64,000 nt of DNA from Arthrobacter sp. zg-Y820 (GCF_030142155.1 NZ_CP126247.1:1984001-2048000); one strand, 5' to 3'; positions 1 through 9,564 are shown, counted from the stretch's first letter. The notes: generated by a model not told the origin, from the letters alone. Numbers and translations are program-made.

Positions 1-1
1 C

Positions 2-1351
2 GCCGCGGCTGCGGCAGCCTTTCCCGGCTGGCGGGACACCTCCCTGGCCCGGCGGACGCAGATCCTCTTCGCCTTCCGCGAGCTCCTCAACGCCCGCAAG
101 GGCGAGCTGGCCGCCATCCTGACGGCCGAACACGGCAAGGTGCTCAACGACGCCCTGGGTGAAGTGAGCCGCGGCCAGGAAGTGGTGGAATTTGCCTGCG
201 GCATCCCGCACCTGCTGAAGGGCAGTTTCACCGAAAACGCTTCCACCAGCGTGGACGTGCATTCCGTTCGCCAGGCGCTGGGGCCGGTTGCGATCATCAG
301 TCCCTTCAACTTCCCGGCCATGGTTCCCATGTGGTTCTTCCCCATTGCCCTGGCCGCCGGCAACACAGTGGTCCTGAAACCGAGCGAAAAGGACCCGAGC
401 GCAGCCAATTGGCTGGCCGAGCTGTGGAAGGAAGCTGGACTGCCGGACGGCGTCTTCAACGTCCTGCACGGCGACAAGGTGGCGGTGGACACGCTCCTTA
501 CCCACCCGGGCATCAAGGCCGTTTCCTTCGTCGGGTCGACGCCGATTGCCAAGTACGTGTATGAAACGGCAACAGCCAACGGCAAGCGGGTCCAGGCACT
601 GGGCGGCGCCAAGAACCACATGATCGTCCTGCCCGACGCCGATCTGGACCTCGCCGCCGACGCGGCCGTCAACGCTGGCTTCGGCTCCGCCGGCGAGCGC
701 TGCATGGCCATCTCGGCGCTGCTCGCGGTGGGAAACATCGCCGATGAGCTGGTGGCCAAGATCGCCGAGCGCACCAGGGAACTCCGCACCGGGGACGGCA
801 GCCGCAACTGCGACATGGGGCCCCTGGTGACGGCGGCCCACCGGGACAAGGTGGCGGGTTACGTCGACGCCGGCGAGGCAGCCGGCGCCACCCTCGTAGT
901 GGACGGCCGCACCGTCACTCCGGACGCCGAGGGCGACGGTTTCTTCGTTGGCCCCACGCTGTTCGACAACGTCGCACCGGAGATGTCGATCTACCGGGAT
1001 GAGATCTTCGGACCGGTCCTGTCGGTGGTCCGCGTGGACAGCTATGAGCAGGCGCTGCACCTGATCAACACCAACCCGTACGGCAACGGCACCGCGATTT
1101 TCACCAACGACGGCGGAGCGGCCCGCCGGTTCGAGAACGAGGTGGAGGTGGGCATGGTCGGCATCAATGTCCCGGTCCCCGTTCCCATGGCCTACTATTC
1201 CTTCGGTGGGTGGAAGAACTCACTTTTCGGCGACACCCATGCCCACGGAACCGAAGGCGTTGGCTTCTTCACCCGGGGCAAGGTGGTCACCACCCGTTGG
1301 CTGGATCCGAGCCACGGCGGAATCAACCTCGGCTTCCCGCAGAACGCCTGA
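2..1351 (+). CDS. mmsA: Methylmalonate-semialdehyde dehydrogenase (CoA-acylating), 5'-truncated by the window edge
   Basis: The reading frame is open from base 2, so the N-terminus lies outside the window and the first in-frame GTG at 140 is internal. The visible 449 codons cover most of an aldehyde dehydrogenase fold: the IISPFNFPAM segment, the FVGSTPIAKY cofactor loop, the catalytic Cys in GERCMA (codon 701–703), and the DEIFGPVL motif. GERCMA and the NPYGNGTAIFT stretch are typical of the MMSDH/IolA branch, which converts malonate or methylmalonate semialdehyde to acetyl- or propionyl-CoA. An aminotransferase follows 27 bases downstream on the same strand. The pair fits beta-alanine, beta-aminoisobutyrate or valine catabolism in the cytoplasm. 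The family is certain; the exact substrate is inferred from the neighbour. Confidence 0.93.
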   Translation, partial: AAAAAAFPGWRDTSLARRTQILFAFRELLNARKGELAAILTAEHGKVLNDALGEVSRGQEVVEFACGIPHLLKGSFTENASTSVDVHSVRQALGPVAIISPFNFPAMVPMWFFPIALAAGNTVVLKPSEKDPSAANWLAELWKEAGLPDGVFNVLHGDKVAVDTLLTHPGIKAVSFVGSTPIAKYVYETATANGKRVQALGGAKNHMIVLPDADLDLAADAAVNAGFGSAGERCMAISALLAVGNIADELVAKIAERTRELRTGDGSRNCDMGPLVTAAHRDKVAGYVDAGEAAGATLVVDGRTVTPDAEGDGFFVGPTLFDNVAPEMSIYRDEIFGPVLSVVRVDSYEQALHLINTNPYGNGTAIFTNDGGAARRFENEVEVGMVGINVPVPVPMAYYSFGGWKNSLFGDTHAHGTEGVGFFTRGKVVTTRWLDPSHGGINLGFPQNA

Positions 1352-1378
1352 CCCGGCCGCACCTGAAAGGTACTGGAT

Positions 1379-2749
1379 ATGACTTCCACGATCGACGGCG
1401 GAGCTCCGCCGCTGCTGGACGCTGAAGGCGCACGCCGCGCCTACGAGCTGGACCGCAAGCATGTCTTCCACTCCTGGTCCGCGCAGGACCTGCTGGATCC
1501 CATGGTCATCAGTGCGGCCTCCGGATCCCACGTGTGGGACGGGGACGGCAAGAAGTACCTGGACTTCTCTTCCCAGCTGGTCAACACCAACATCGGTCAC
1601 CAGCATCCCGCCGTCGTGTCCGCGATCGCCGCCCAGGCGGCGAAGCTGTGCACCATTGCGCCCAGCTACGTCAATGACGCGCGCTCCGAGGCGGCCCGGC
1701 TCATCGCGGAGCGGACGCCGGGGGAGCTGGACCGGATCTTCTTCACCAACGGCGGCGCCGACGCCAATGAGCACGCCGTACGCATGGCGCGCCTGCACAC
1801 CGGACGCCAGAAGGTGCTGTCGGCGTACCGCTCCTACCACGGCGGCACCCAGCTCGCCGTGAACCTCACCGGCGACCCCCGGCGCTGGTCGAACGACTCC
1901 GCCAGCACCGGCACCGTGCACTTCTTTCCGCCGTACCTGTACCGCACGGCGTTCCATTCCAGCACCGAGGCGGAGGAAAGCTCCCGCGCCCTGGAGCACC
2001 TGGAACAGCTGATCGCCTACGAGGGGCCGGCAACCATTGCCGCGATCATCCTGGAATCCATCCCCGGCACCGCAGGCATCTACCTGCCGCCGCCCGGCTA
2101 CCTGCAGGGGGTGCGCGAGCTCTGCAACCGGTACGGCATTGTGCTCATCGCCGATGAGGTCATGTCCGGGTTCGGCCGCACCGGCAAGTGGTTCGCCGTC
2201 GAGCACTTTGATGTGGTGCCGGACCTGCTGACCTTCGCCAAGGGAGTCAACTCCGGCTACGTCCCCATGGGCGGAGTCGCCATCAGTCCCGAGATCGCGG
2301 CGACCTTCGGCACCCGGGTCTATCCCGGCGGGCTCACGTATTCCGGGCATCCGCTGGCCGCTGCGGCCGCCGTGGCGACCATCAACGCCATGGAGGACGA
2401 GGGCATGGTGGAGCATGCGGCGGAACTGGGCCGCAGTGTCATCGGCCCGGCGCTGGCGGGCTTCGCCGAGCGTCACGCATCAGTCGGCGAGGTGCGCGGA
2501 ACCGGGGTGTTCTGGGCCATCGAACTGGTGCGGGACCGGGCCACCCGCGAACCGCTGGCACCGTACGGCGGTTCCAGCGGGGAAATGAACCAGCTGCTGG
2601 CCGCTTGCAAGTCCCGCGGGCTGCTGCCGTTCGCGAACTTCAACCGCATCCACGTGGTTCCGCCGTGCAACACCAGCGTGGCCGAAACGGAAACCGGGCT
2701 GGGCATCCTGGACGAAGTGCTGGAGATCGCCGACGGCCTGGTCGGCTAG
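1379..2749 (+). CDS. Class III (omega-amino acid) aminotransferase
   Basis: This 456-residue protein is a full-length class III PLP aminotransferase. It shows FTNGGADANEHAVRMAR for PLP phosphate binding, the LIADEVMSGFGRTG motif whose Asp contacts the pyridine nitrogen, and the Schiff-base Lys288 in FAKGVNSGYVPMGG. Cargo is likely beta-alanine or another omega-amino acid with pyruvate as acceptor, because the upstream gene is a malonate/methylmalonate-semialdehyde dehydrogenase that would consume the product. The ATG at 1379 has a GAAAGG ribosome-binding site about 10 bases upstream, and the short gap to mmsA indicates an operon. Substrate specificity cannot be read from the sequence; taurine- or 4-aminobutyrate-type activity is the main alternative. 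Confidence 0.92.
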   Translation: MTSTIDGGAPPLLDAEGARRAYELDRKHVFHSWSAQDLLDPMVISAASGSHVWDGDGKKYLDFSSQLVNTNIGHQHPAVVSAIAAQAAKLCTIAPSYVNDARSEAARLIAERTPGELDRIFFTNGGADANEHAVRMARLHTGRQKVLSAYRSYHGGTQLAVNLTGDPRRWSNDSASTGTVHFFPPYLYRTAFHSSTEAEESSRALEHLEQLIAYEGPATIAAIILESIPGTAGIYLPPPGYLQGVRELCNRYGIVLIADEVMSGFGRTGKWFAVEHFDVVPDLLTFAKGVNSGYVPMGGVAISPEIAATFGTRVYPGGLTYSGHPLAAAAAVATINAMEDEGMVEHAAELGRSVIGPALAGFAERHASVGEVRGTGVFWAIELVRDRATREPLAPYGGSSGEMNQLLAACKSRGLLPFANFNRIHVVPPCNTSVAETETGLGILDEVLEIADGLVG

Positions 2750-2773
2750 CGGGGTTCGGCGTGCGGGGTTCGG

Positions 2774-3178
2774 CTAGGTTTTCACCTGCTTGATGATGTT
2801 CCGTATGGCGTTCTCCAGGGCTTGGGACGTCTGAGCGGCGGCGTCGCGCAGTTCGGGACCGCAGAGGCGGATCAGGGAATCCGGGGCCAGGTGGTGGACC
2901 CGGGTTACCTGGGCCTGCGGATCCTGCCGGACCACGACGTTGAGTGGCAGTACGACGCCGGCGTCCCGAATCATTTCGACGGCACCTCGGGCCAGGGCGG
3001 TGTGAAGCACGCCGAGGACCTGGTAGTTTCCCAGCTGCTTGGGTGCATCCTGGCCGAGTGCCGCGGCCAGGTCCGAATCACTGATGATGGTGAAGCCATG
3101 ATGGGCCAGGGATCCCTTCGTGAGGCGCAGGGCCTCCTTGAAGGGTGCGCGTATTTCGATGCTCAGGGTGTTTTCCAC
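2774..3178 (-). CDS. DUF302 domain protein
   Basis: The 134-residue product matches the DUF302 fold: an N-terminal strand/helix (IEIRAPFKEALRLTKGSLAHHGFTIISDSDL), then a PKQLGNYQVLGVLHTALARGAVE block and a VVLPLNVVVRQDP block. Family members are small cytosolic or periplasmic proteins of unknown biochemical role. An open frame continues upstream to 3340, but its translation is Pro/Gly/Arg-rich and unlike the family. The GTG at 3178 is preceded by a GGAAGG Shine-Dalgarno and begins exactly where homology starts, so that start was chosen. It converges on the aminotransferase gene with 24 bases between stops, so it is probably a separate transcription unit. Confidence 0.85.
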   Translation of the reverse strand: MENTLSIEIRAPFKEALRLTKGSLAHHGFTIISDSDLAAALGQDAPKQLGNYQVLGVLHTALARGAVEMIRDAGVVLPLNVVVRQDPQAQVTRVHHLAPDSLIRLCGPELRDAAAQTSQALENAIRNIIKQVKT

Positions 3179-3417
3179 GGTGCCACCTTCCGGTTTGGTG
3201 CCCGCATCCTGCGCCGGGCTGCCTCTCCTGCCAGAATAGGTGGGGACGGACGGAGGGTGAAGGGCTCGGGGCCGGGCGGCCCCTCCGGGGTCCGGGTCAG
3301 GCATTCCCCTAAACGAAGTGGGCCGGAAGCCGGCGTCCACCTTAGGATAGTCAGGATGCTTATCACTTTGGGCGGTTCCCGCAACGGGAGTGCAGCCCTC
3401 TTCAGAAGGAGATCACC

Positions 3418-3684
3418 ATGATCGGATTCATCGTCGCAGGACTCGTTATTGGCGCCCTGGCCCGCCTGGTCAAGCCCGGAAAGCAGAACCTGAGCCTGCT
3501 GGCCACGTTGATCCTCGGTCTGGTGGGATCAGTCGTCGGCGGCGTGATCGCGAATCTGCTGGACACCGGGGACATCTTCGAGCTCAACATCCTGGGGTTC
3601 ATCGTTGCCGTGGTAGCGGCCGTCCTGCTGATTGGCGTGGCCGAGTCCGTGGCCGGCCGCGGCAAGGGACAGGTTCGCCGCTGA
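3418..3684 (+). CDS. GlsB/YeaQ/YmgE family stress-response membrane protein
   Basis: This 88-residue protein is almost entirely hydrophobic. It has three predicted membrane segments, starting with IGFIVAGLVIGALARL and including the Gly-rich ATLILGLVGSVVGGVIANLL. This is the pattern of the transglycosylase-associated (GlsB/YeaQ) family, small inner-membrane proteins linked to envelope and general stress. A strong AGAAGGAG site lies 6 bases before the ATG. A hairpin terminator follows at 3727–3754, so it is probably monocistronic. The molecular function of the family is unknown. Confidence 0.9.
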   Translation: MIGFIVAGLVIGALARLVKPGKQNLSLLATLILGLVGSVVGGVIANLLDTGDIFELNILGFIVAVVAAVLLIGVAESVAGRGKGQVRR

Positions 3685-3726
3685 CGCGAAGCCGGAGGAA
3701 GTGCCGGCGTTCGAACCAGCAGTGTT

Positions 3727-3754
3727 GGAGCCCCGGGTACCGTCCCTGGGCTCC
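3727..3754. terminator. Hairpin terminator between convergent small genes
   Basis: GGAGCCC-C-GGG pairs with CCC-T-GGGCTCC around a 6-base TACCGT loop, giving a 10-bp stem with one mismatch. It lies between the stop of the GlsB-like gene and the stop of the convergent membrane gene, so it may serve both strands. The downstream tract is only weakly T-rich. Confidence 0.65.
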
Positions 3755-3793
3755 TTCGCATTTAACCGCGTTTAACCCGGCCGTTCCGCGGCT

Positions 3794-4039
3794 TCAGGGA
3801 TTCTTGAGAGGAGGAGCCGGACGCCCGGTATTCTCCAGTTCGAGGTCAAACAGCTTCCGTTCCATCGAGTCGAGCCGGCGCTGGAGGGCCCGGTTCGCGT
3901 CCAGGCTCTGCTGCAGTTCGCGTGATGCGGCAACCGCCGGGGCCCGCTTGCTCTTGAGCACCATCCGAACAGTCTCGGTGAGCCCGAAGACAGCGATTCC
4001 GGCCAGAGGTATGAGTCCGTACCAGGGGATGTAGTCCAT
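3794..4039 (-). CDS. Small membrane-anchored coiled-coil protein
   Basis: The 81-residue protein has one N-terminal membrane helix (GLIPLAGIAVFGLTETVRMVL), a basic stretch, and a predicted coiled coil (SRELQQSLDANRALQRRLDSMERKLFDLELE). This layout resembles PspB-like or DUF-type actinobacterial envelope proteins, but no specific family can be named. The ATG at 4039 follows an AGGATCACCCC sequence. Codon usage and the tidy helix/coil architecture support a real gene; function is unknown. Confidence 0.65.
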   Translation of the reverse strand: MDYIPWYGLIPLAGIAVFGLTETVRMVLKSKRAPAVAASRELQQSLDANRALQRRLDSMERKLFDLELENTGRPAPPLKNP

Positions 4040-4135
4040 GGGGTGATCCTAGGCGGGAAGCCAGCCAAAAGCACGAGATGTGCCCGGCGTTTTCCCAGCG
4101 GTTGCCGGACACCGGAGGGTGCACTCAATCTTTGG

Positions 4136-5392
4136 TTAGCCGAGGACGTGCCGGGCCAGAAATGCGTTGCGGAACTTGCCCTCCGGATCCATGTTGTGAG
4201 CCAGATTCCGAAAGTCGGCAAAGCGCGGATACAGCTCCTGCAGCTGGGCTTGCTCCAGGGCGAACAGTTTGCCCCAGTGCGGCCGCGCCCGCAGCGGAGC
4301 AAGGGCGGCTTCCATGTGCGGAAGCAGCTCCTCGACGTCGGCCTGGCGCGGTTTCCAGGTGAAGTGGAAAGCCACCGTCTCCTGCCCGTAGCTGTTGCTC
4401 AGCCACAGGTCGTCACGGGCTATCGTCCGGATTTCGCAGACCTGGAGCAGGGGAGCGATCTTGGCCGACAAACCGCGCAGGACCCGGATGGCTTCAACGG
4501 CGGAGCTTCGCGGCACAAGGTACTCGCTTTGCAGCTCATCCCCGTTGCTGGGCGTGAAGGCCAGCCTGAAATGCGCCAGCCGGTCCGACCAGGAACCGGG
4601 AACACCCATCTGCTGGGAGCAGTTCACTGCGCTGATGCCCGGCAGCGGGTGCATCGGTTCTTCGGCAGCGGTTCCACCAAAAAACTCAGCGGCACCGGCG
4701 TAGGGCAGGTCCGTGTCGGTCCGGCTCTTGAGCCACACCTGGGATGCGGCCGGGCCGGTGAGCGAACTGAAGATGCTGACGCTGTACGCGGCGGACGTCA
4801 CTGCGTCGAAGTTCTCCTCCACTGATGCCCACGGAACGTTCGTGAACACGTCCTGGCGCACTTCGTATGCCGGTTCAATGTCCAGGGTGATGCCGGTGAA
4901 GATGCCCAGGGCGCCGAGGGAGACCACCATGCCGTTGAAGTCGGGGGAGGAGCGGTCCGCCCGGACCAGGCTGCCGTCCGCCGTCACCAGCTCCAGCGCC
5001 GCCACGGCGGTGGCCAGGTTTCCGTTGCCGTTGCCGGAACCGTGGGTGGCGGTGGCGACGGCGCCGGCCACCGAAATGTGCGGCAGCGAGGCAAGGTTGT
5101 GCAGCGCGTACCCGTGCCGCACCAGGAAGGCGGCCAGGTCCCCGTAGCGGGTGCCTGCGCTCACCGTGACTGTGCGGGCCTGCTCATCGAGGACCGGCAG
5201 GCCTTCGAGCCTGTCCAGGTTCACCATGATGCCGGAGCTGTCGGCGATCCCGTTGAAGGAGTGCCTGGTGCCCACGGGACGGACGGCCGACGCCGCGGCA
5301 ACCAGGACGCGCAGCTCGTCAACACTGGAAGGCTGGGCCATTTCCGCCGCGGAGTACCGCAGGTTTCCGGCCCAGTTGTATTCCTCAAGCAC
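4136..5392 (-). CDS. aldO: Alditol (xylitol/sorbitol) oxidase, FAD-linked
   Basis: The 418-residue protein has the length and layout of Streptomyces alditol oxidase. The GTRHSFNGIAD motif carries the His (residue 44) that covalently holds FAD in this family. It is followed by SLPHISVAGAVATATHGSG, which belongs to the PCMH-type FAD domain, and by a C-terminal D-arabinono-lactone-oxidase domain ending in the HWGKLF motif. Known family members oxidise terminal alcohols of xylitol, sorbitol or related polyols with O2, releasing H2O2. It lies 81 bases downstream of araA on the same strand, so it may be read through from the arabinose operon and act on polyols linked to pentose metabolism. That operon link is inferred. 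Confidence 0.88.
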   Translation of the reverse strand: MLEEYNWAGNLRYSAAEMAQPSSVDELRVLVAAASAVRPVGTRHSFNGIADSSGIMVNLDRLEGLPVLDEQARTVTVSAGTRYGDLAAFLVRHGYALHNLASLPHISVAGAVATATHGSGNGNGNLATAVAALELVTADGSLVRADRSSPDFNGMVVSLGALGIFTGITLDIEPAYEVRQDVFTNVPWASVEENFDAVTSAAYSVSIFSSLTGPAASQVWLKSRTDTDLPYAGAAEFFGGTAAEEPMHPLPGISAVNCSQQMGVPGSWSDRLAHFRLAFTPSNGDELQSEYLVPRSSAVEAIRVLRGLSAKIAPLLQVCEIRTIARDDLWLSNSYGQETVAFHFTWKPRQADVEELLPHMEAALAPLRARPHWGKLFALEQAQLQELYPRFADFRNLAHNMDPEGKFRNAFLARHVLG

Positions 5393-5473
5393 AGCAGACT
5401 CCCTCGGCAGCAGTTCCAGTGACCTTCATTTTTGTTCCAGTGACGGCCACGGGAACCCGGACGGTTTCAGGGG

Positions 5474-6985
5474 TCAGAAACCCTGTGCCAGCCGATAGTA
5501 CGCCGAGTTCAGCTTCAGTTCATTGACGAAGGACTTGGTGGTGGTGGTTTCGTCGATCAGGGCCAGTTCCACCCCGGCGATCTGCGCAAAATCCTCCCAC
5601 ACCTCCCGGCCCAGCGCGGTGGACATCACCGTGTGGTGCGCACCGCCGGCGGAGAGCCAGCATTCCGCCGAGGTTTCCAGATCCGGGGCAGGCTTCCAGA
5701 CAGCGCGGGCCACGGGGAGATTGGGCAGGTCCTGTTCGGGAACCACGTTCTCCACCAGGTTGGCAGTGAGCCGGAACCGTTCACGCATGTCGGCGAGGGA
5801 GACGACGACGGCGGGGCCCGGGTCCGCGGTGAACACCAGACGCACCGGGTCATCCTTGCCGCCGATGCCCAGCGGATGGATCTCCAGCGCGGGCTTGGAG
5901 GTGGTGAGCGAGGGACAGACTTCGAGCATGTGAGCGCCGAGGATGACTTCGCTGCCGGGGACCAAGTTGTAGGTGTAGTCCTCCATCAGGGACGCCCCGC
6001 CGGGCAGGCCCTCACCCATCACCTTGGCGATGCGGACCAGGACGGCGGTCTTCCAGTCGCCCTCGGCGCCGAACCCGTAACCGTCGGCCATCAGCCGCTG
6101 CACGGCCAGGCCAGGCAGCTGCTGCAGGCCGCCCAGGTCCTCGAAGTTGGTGGTGAAGGCGCCGAAGTTCCCGGCTTCCAGGAAGGAGCGCAGGCCCAGT
6201 TCCTGCCGGGCGCCGTAGCGCAGGGACTTGTGGCGGCCGCCGTCGCGCCTCAGCTCGGGAACGACGTCGTACAGCTCTTCATACTCGGCGACCAGCGCGT
6301 CCACTGCCTCCTCGCTGACCGCGTCCACGGCGTCGGTCAGCTCGTTCACCGACCAGGTGTTGACGGAGACCCCGAACTTCACCTCGGCCTCGGTCTTGTC
6401 ACCCTCGGTGACGGCCACGTTGCGCATGTTGTCGCCGAAGCGTGCGAGCTTCAGGCTGCTGATCTCAAACCAGCCGGCTGCGGCGCGCGCCCAGGAATCG
6501 ATCTTGGCCTGGACGCGGGGGCTGGAGACGTGCCCGACGACGGTCTTGCGGCTGATGCCCAGGCGGGACTGCATGTAGGCGAACTCCCGGTCGCCGTGCG
6601 CGGCCTGGTTCAGGTTCATGAAATCCATGTCGATGTCCGCCCACGGCAGCTCGACGTTGTGTTGGGTGTGCAGGTGCAGCAGCGGGCGCTGCAGCTTGGT
6701 CAGGCCGCGGATCCACATTTTGGCCGGTGAGAAGGTGTGCATCCAGGCAATCAGGCCGATGCAGGCCTCCGAGGAGTTGGCGGCTTGGATGGTCTCCAGG
6801 ATTGCGTCGGAGTCCTTCAGCACCGGCTTGAAGACAATGCGGTACGGGATGGCGTTGGCGTCGTCGAGCTGGCGGGCGATGTCGCTGGCCTGCTCCCGAA
6901 CCTGGGCCAGGGTGTCTTCGCCGTAGAGTCCCTGGCTGCCGGTGAGGAACCAGATTTCGCGGGTGGGGGTGGTGCTGATGGTCAT
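5474..6985 (-). CDS. araA: L-arabinose isomerase
   Basis: This 503-residue protein converts L-arabinose to L-ribulose in the cytoplasm. It shows the family hallmarks [17 protein letters not shown] at the N-terminus, the conserved [15 protein letters not shown] segment, and [34 protein letters not shown], which holds metal and substrate ligands. The frame stays open upstream to 7186, but the family N-terminus begins at the ATG at 6985, which is preceded by AAAGGACG, so that start was taken. It is the third gene of araB-araD-araA on the minus strand, 80 bases after araD. No separate LacI-type operator is visible in that gap, so it is likely expressed from the araB promoter. Confidence 0.97.
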   Translation of the reverse strand: MTISTTPTREIWFLTGSQGLYGEDTLAQVREQASDIARQLDDANAIPYRIVFKPVLKDSDAILETIQAANSSEACIGLIAWMHTFSPAKMWIRGLTKLQRPLLHLHTQHNVELPWADIDMDFMNLNQAAHGDREFAYMQSRLGISRKTVVGHVSSPRVQAKIDSWARAAAGWFEISSLKLARFGDNMRNVAVTEGDKTEAEVKFGVSVNTWSVNELTDAVDAVSEEAVDALVAEYEELYDVVPELRRDGGRHKSLRYGARQELGLRSFLEAGNFGAFTTNFEDLGGLQQLPGLAVQRLMADGYGFGAEGDWKTAVLVRIAKVMGEGLPGGASLMEDYTYNLVPGSEVILGAHMLEVCPSLTTSKPALEIHPLGIGGKDDPVRLVFTADPGPAVVVSLADMRERFRLTANLVENVVPEQDLPNLPVARAVWKPAPDLETSAECWLSAGGAHHTVMSTALGREVWEDFAQIAGVELALIDETTTTKSFVNELKLNSAYYRLAQGF

Positions 6986-7065
6986 GGAATCGTCCTTTGG
7001 AAACGGGCCTGGCGGGGGGCCGGGGAACAGGGGTGAAGCAGTTGAACAGGTCGGACACTGTGCAG

Positions 7066-7743
7066 TTACTTTTGGCCGTACACGTTCTGGTAGCGCGCGT
7101 ACAGGTGATCGATGTCCGGCTGCGGGATGGGCAAAAGCTCGCCCAGCTGGCGGCTGATGTGCACGGTGCGCGCGACTTCCTCGCACAGGACGGCGGATTT
7201 CACCGCCGAGCGGGCATCCTTGCCGACGGTGAACACGCCGTGGTTCTGCATCAGGATGGCGGTGGAGCGGTGCCCGGACAGCACCTCGACAATGCCGCGG
7301 CCGATGGAGTCGTCACCGATCAGGGCGAACGGGCCCACGGGGATTTCCCCGCCGAATTCGTCGGCCATCATGGTCAGGACGCAGGGAATGGCCTCTCCCC
7401 GGGCGGCCCATGCGGTGGCGTAGGTCGAGTGCGTGTGCACAACGCCGTGGACCGCCGGCAGGTGCCGGTAGACATAGGCGTGGGCATCGGTGTCCGACGA
7501 CGGTGACCCGCCGCCGTCGACCGCTTTGCCGTACAGGTCGGTGAGGACCATGCGCTCGGGGGTGAGCTCCTCGTAGGAGACACCGGAGGGCTTGATGACC
7601 ATCAGGTCCTGGTCCGGAACCCGGGCGGAAACATTGCCGGCGGTCCAGACGACGAGTTCGTTGCGGGTCAGTTCGGCGTGCAGGTCGCTGACCTGGCGGC
7701 GGAGCCGGTCCACGGTGCCCAGGACATCGGAGGTCAGGGTCAC
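7066..7743 (-). CDS. araD: L-ribulose-5-phosphate 4-epimerase
   Basis: The 225-residue class II aldolase-family protein epimerises L-ribulose-5-phosphate to D-xylulose-5-phosphate. Visible motifs include [23 protein letters not shown] for phosphate binding, [15 protein letters not shown] with two zinc-ligand His residues, and [11 protein letters not shown] carrying the third His. The GTG start at 7743 overlaps the araB stop by four bases (GTGA at 7740–7743), which indicates translational coupling. The length matches characterised AraD proteins. It joins AraB and AraA in feeding arabinose into the pentose phosphate pathway. Confidence 0.96.
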   Translation of the reverse strand: MTLTSDVLGTVDRLRRQVSDLHAELTRNELVVWTAGNVSARVPDQDLMVIKPSGVSYEELTPERMVLTDLYGKAVDGGGSPSSDTDAHAYVYRHLPAVHGVVHTHSTYATAWAARGEAIPCVLTMMADEFGGEIPVGPFALIGDDSIGRGIVEVLSGHRSTAILMQNHGVFTVGKDARSAVKSAVLCEEVARTVHISRQLGELLPIPQPDIDHLYARYQNVYGQK

Positions 7744-9476
7744 AGCACAGGCTCCAGGGCTGCGGCAGATTCGTCCGGTCCGGTTTCCGCCGCTGCTATC
7801 GGCACGCCCGCCGCGGCCGCGCGCTGCATGCTCTTCAGCCGGTGCATGACCTCGTTGGCGCCGCGGCCGAAGTAGTCGTGCAGGGTCCGGTACTCGGCGA
7901 ACAGGGCGTTGTAGGCGCTGACGTTTCCGGGGATGGGCTGGTAGACCCCGCGGCGGACGCGCCCCATGGCTGCTGCGGCCGTTCGGACGTCCGGGTAGGC
8001 TCCGGCGGCAACTGCGGCGTGGATCGCCGAGCCGAGGGCCGGGCCCTGTTCGGAATCGATGACCGAGAGCGGCAGGTTGATGACGTCGGCGTAGATCTGC
8101 ATCAGCAGCGGATTCTTGAGCAGGCCGCCGGCCACCACGAATTCCGTGACCGGGACGCCGCTGGCGTTGAAGGCCTCGATGATGGTGCGGGTGCCGAAGG
8201 CCGTGGCTTCCAACAGCGCCCGGTACATGTCCTCGGGGCGGGTGGCCAGGGTCTGGCCGATGAAGATGCCGGAGAGTTCATGGTCCACGAGCACTGAGCG
8301 GTTGCCGCTGTGCCAGTCCAGTGCCACCAGGCCGTGTTCGCCGATGGCCTGGCGGGAGGCGAGTTCGGTGAGGTATTCGTGCACGCCGGTGCCGGCGTCG
8401 TCGGCCGCGCTGACGTAGCGGGGCGGAACGCAGTTGTTCACGAACCAGCCGAAGATGTCTCCGACCCCGCTCTGTCCGGCTTCGTAACCCCAGAGCCCCT
8501 CCACGATGCCGCCCTGGACGGCGCCGCACATCCCGGGAACCTCGTGGATTTCCTCGGCATTCATAACATGGCAGGTGGACGTGCCCATGATGGCAACCAT
8601 CTGGCCCGGCTGCACGGCGTTGGCCGCCGGTGCGGTGACGTGAGCGTCCACGTTGCCCACGGCGACGGCGATGCCCTCGGGCAGGCCGGTCCATGCAGCG
8701 GCGCGGGCGGAGAGCGTGCCCGCGGGCGAGCCGAGCTGGCCGATGGTGTGTTCAAGCTTGTCAGTGACAAAGCCGGCGAAGCCGGGGTTCAGCGCCGCGA
8801 GGTAGTCCGCGGAGGGGTAGGCGCCGTCCTGGTAGATGCCCTTGTAGCCGGCGGTGCAGGCGTTGCGGACGTAGGCGCCGGTCAGCTGCCAGACGATCCA
8901 GTCCGCTGCTTCGACCCAGCGGTCCATGGCCGCGTAGATTTCGGGGTCTTCCTCGAGGATCTGCAGCGCCTTGGCGAATTCCCACTCCGAGGAGATCAGC
9001 CCGCCGTAGCGGCCCAGCCAGGTTTCTCCGCGCTCTGCGGCGAGGGTGCTGATCCGCACGGCCTGCGCCTGCGCGGCGTGGTGGCGCCAGAGTTTGACGT
9101 AGGCGTGCGGGCGGCCGGCGAACTCCGGCAGCTGGTTCAGGGGCGTTCCGTCTCCGGTGACGGGAACCATGGTGCAGGCGGTGAAGTCAGTGGCCAGGCC
9201 GATGACGGCGGCCGGGTTGATCCCGGCGCTCGCCACAGCTTCCGGAACGGCGTTGCTGAGGACATCAACGTAGTCCTGCGGAACCTGCAGCGCCCAGTCC
9301 GGCGGCAGCCGGACCTCCGATCCCGGAACGCTCTCGGTGATCACGGCGTGGGGGTACTCGTAAACCGCGGAGCCCAGTTCCGTCCCGTCGGCGACCCGCA
9401 CCACCACAGCGCGCCCGGAGAGCGTGCCGTAATCCACTCCGATAACGTACTGCTCCTCCGGATGGGTACTGCTCAT
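7740..9476 (-). CDS. araB: Ribulokinase
   Basis: The 578-residue FGGY kinase phosphorylates L-ribulose with ATP. The N-terminal phosphate-1 motif GVDYGTLSGRAVVV is present. Other family signatures follow: CTMVPVTGDGTPLNQLPEF and PHAYVKLWRHHAA in the substrate domain, MGTSTCHVM, and the adenosine motif VVAGGLLKNPLLMQIYADV. An upstream extension to 9536 is open, but the ATG at 9476 has a strong AGGAGG site 6 bases before it and begins at family homology. It is the first gene of araBDA. A sigma-70-like promoter and a 16-bp LacI-type palindrome lie just upstream. Confidence 0.97.
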   Translation of the reverse strand: MSSTHPEEQYVIGVDYGTLSGRAVVVRVADGTELGSAVYEYPHAVITESVPGSEVRLPPDWALQVPQDYVDVLSNAVPEAVASAGINPAAVIGLATDFTACTMVPVTGDGTPLNQLPEFAGRPHAYVKLWRHHAAQAQAVRISTLAAERGETWLGRYGGLISSEWEFAKALQILEEDPEIYAAMDRWVEAADWIVWQLTGAYVRNACTAGYKGIYQDGAYPSADYLAALNPGFAGFVTDKLEHTIGQLGSPAGTLSARAAAWTGLPEGIAVAVGNVDAHVTAPAANAVQPGQMVAIMGTSTCHVMNAEEIHEVPGMCGAVQGGIVEGLWGYEAGQSGVGDIFGWFVNNCVPPRYVSAADDAGTGVHEYLTELASRQAIGEHGLVALDWHSGNRSVLVDHELSGIFIGQTLATRPEDMYRALLEATAFGTRTIIEAFNASGVPVTEFVVAGGLLKNPLLMQIYADVINLPLSVIDSEQGPALGSAIHAAVAAGAYPDVRTAAAAMGRVRRGVYQPIPGNVSAYNALFAEYRTLHDYFGRGANEVMHRLKSMQRAAAAGVPIAAAETGPDESAAALEPVL

Positions 9477-9520
9477 GGGGGCCTCCTGCTGCGGCGGGGC
9501 CGCGGAAATCGTCATTGATC

Positions 9521-9536
9521 TTGTTAGCGCTAACAA
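9521..9536. promoter_or_regulatory. LacI-family operator before araB
   Basis: TTGTTAGCGCTAACAA is a perfect 16-bp palindrome with the CG centre typical of LacI-family operators. It sits at the expected transcription start of araBDA. The core AGCGCTAACA recurs before the galM-like gene at 12691–12706, and the LacI-type gene at 10600–11607 lies between the two sites, so it is the likely cognate repressor. Confidence 0.82.
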
Positions 9537-9564
9537 TTAGATGTGAGGCGTGTCTCATTGTCAA
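9536..9564 (-). promoter_or_regulatory. Vegetative promoter of araBDA
   Basis: On the minus strand TTGACA (9564–9559) is followed after exactly 17 bases by TCTAAT (9541–9536). Both hexamers are close to the housekeeping consensus, and the araB start is 60 bases downstream. The -10 box abuts the LacI-type operator, so repressor binding would block initiation. Confidence 0.75.

Noticed and set aside
1220..2476. Long minus-strand frame of 418 codons opposite the aminotransferase gene
   Set aside because: It is the antisense shadow of a clear enzyme in GC-rich DNA; its translation has no recognisable motif.
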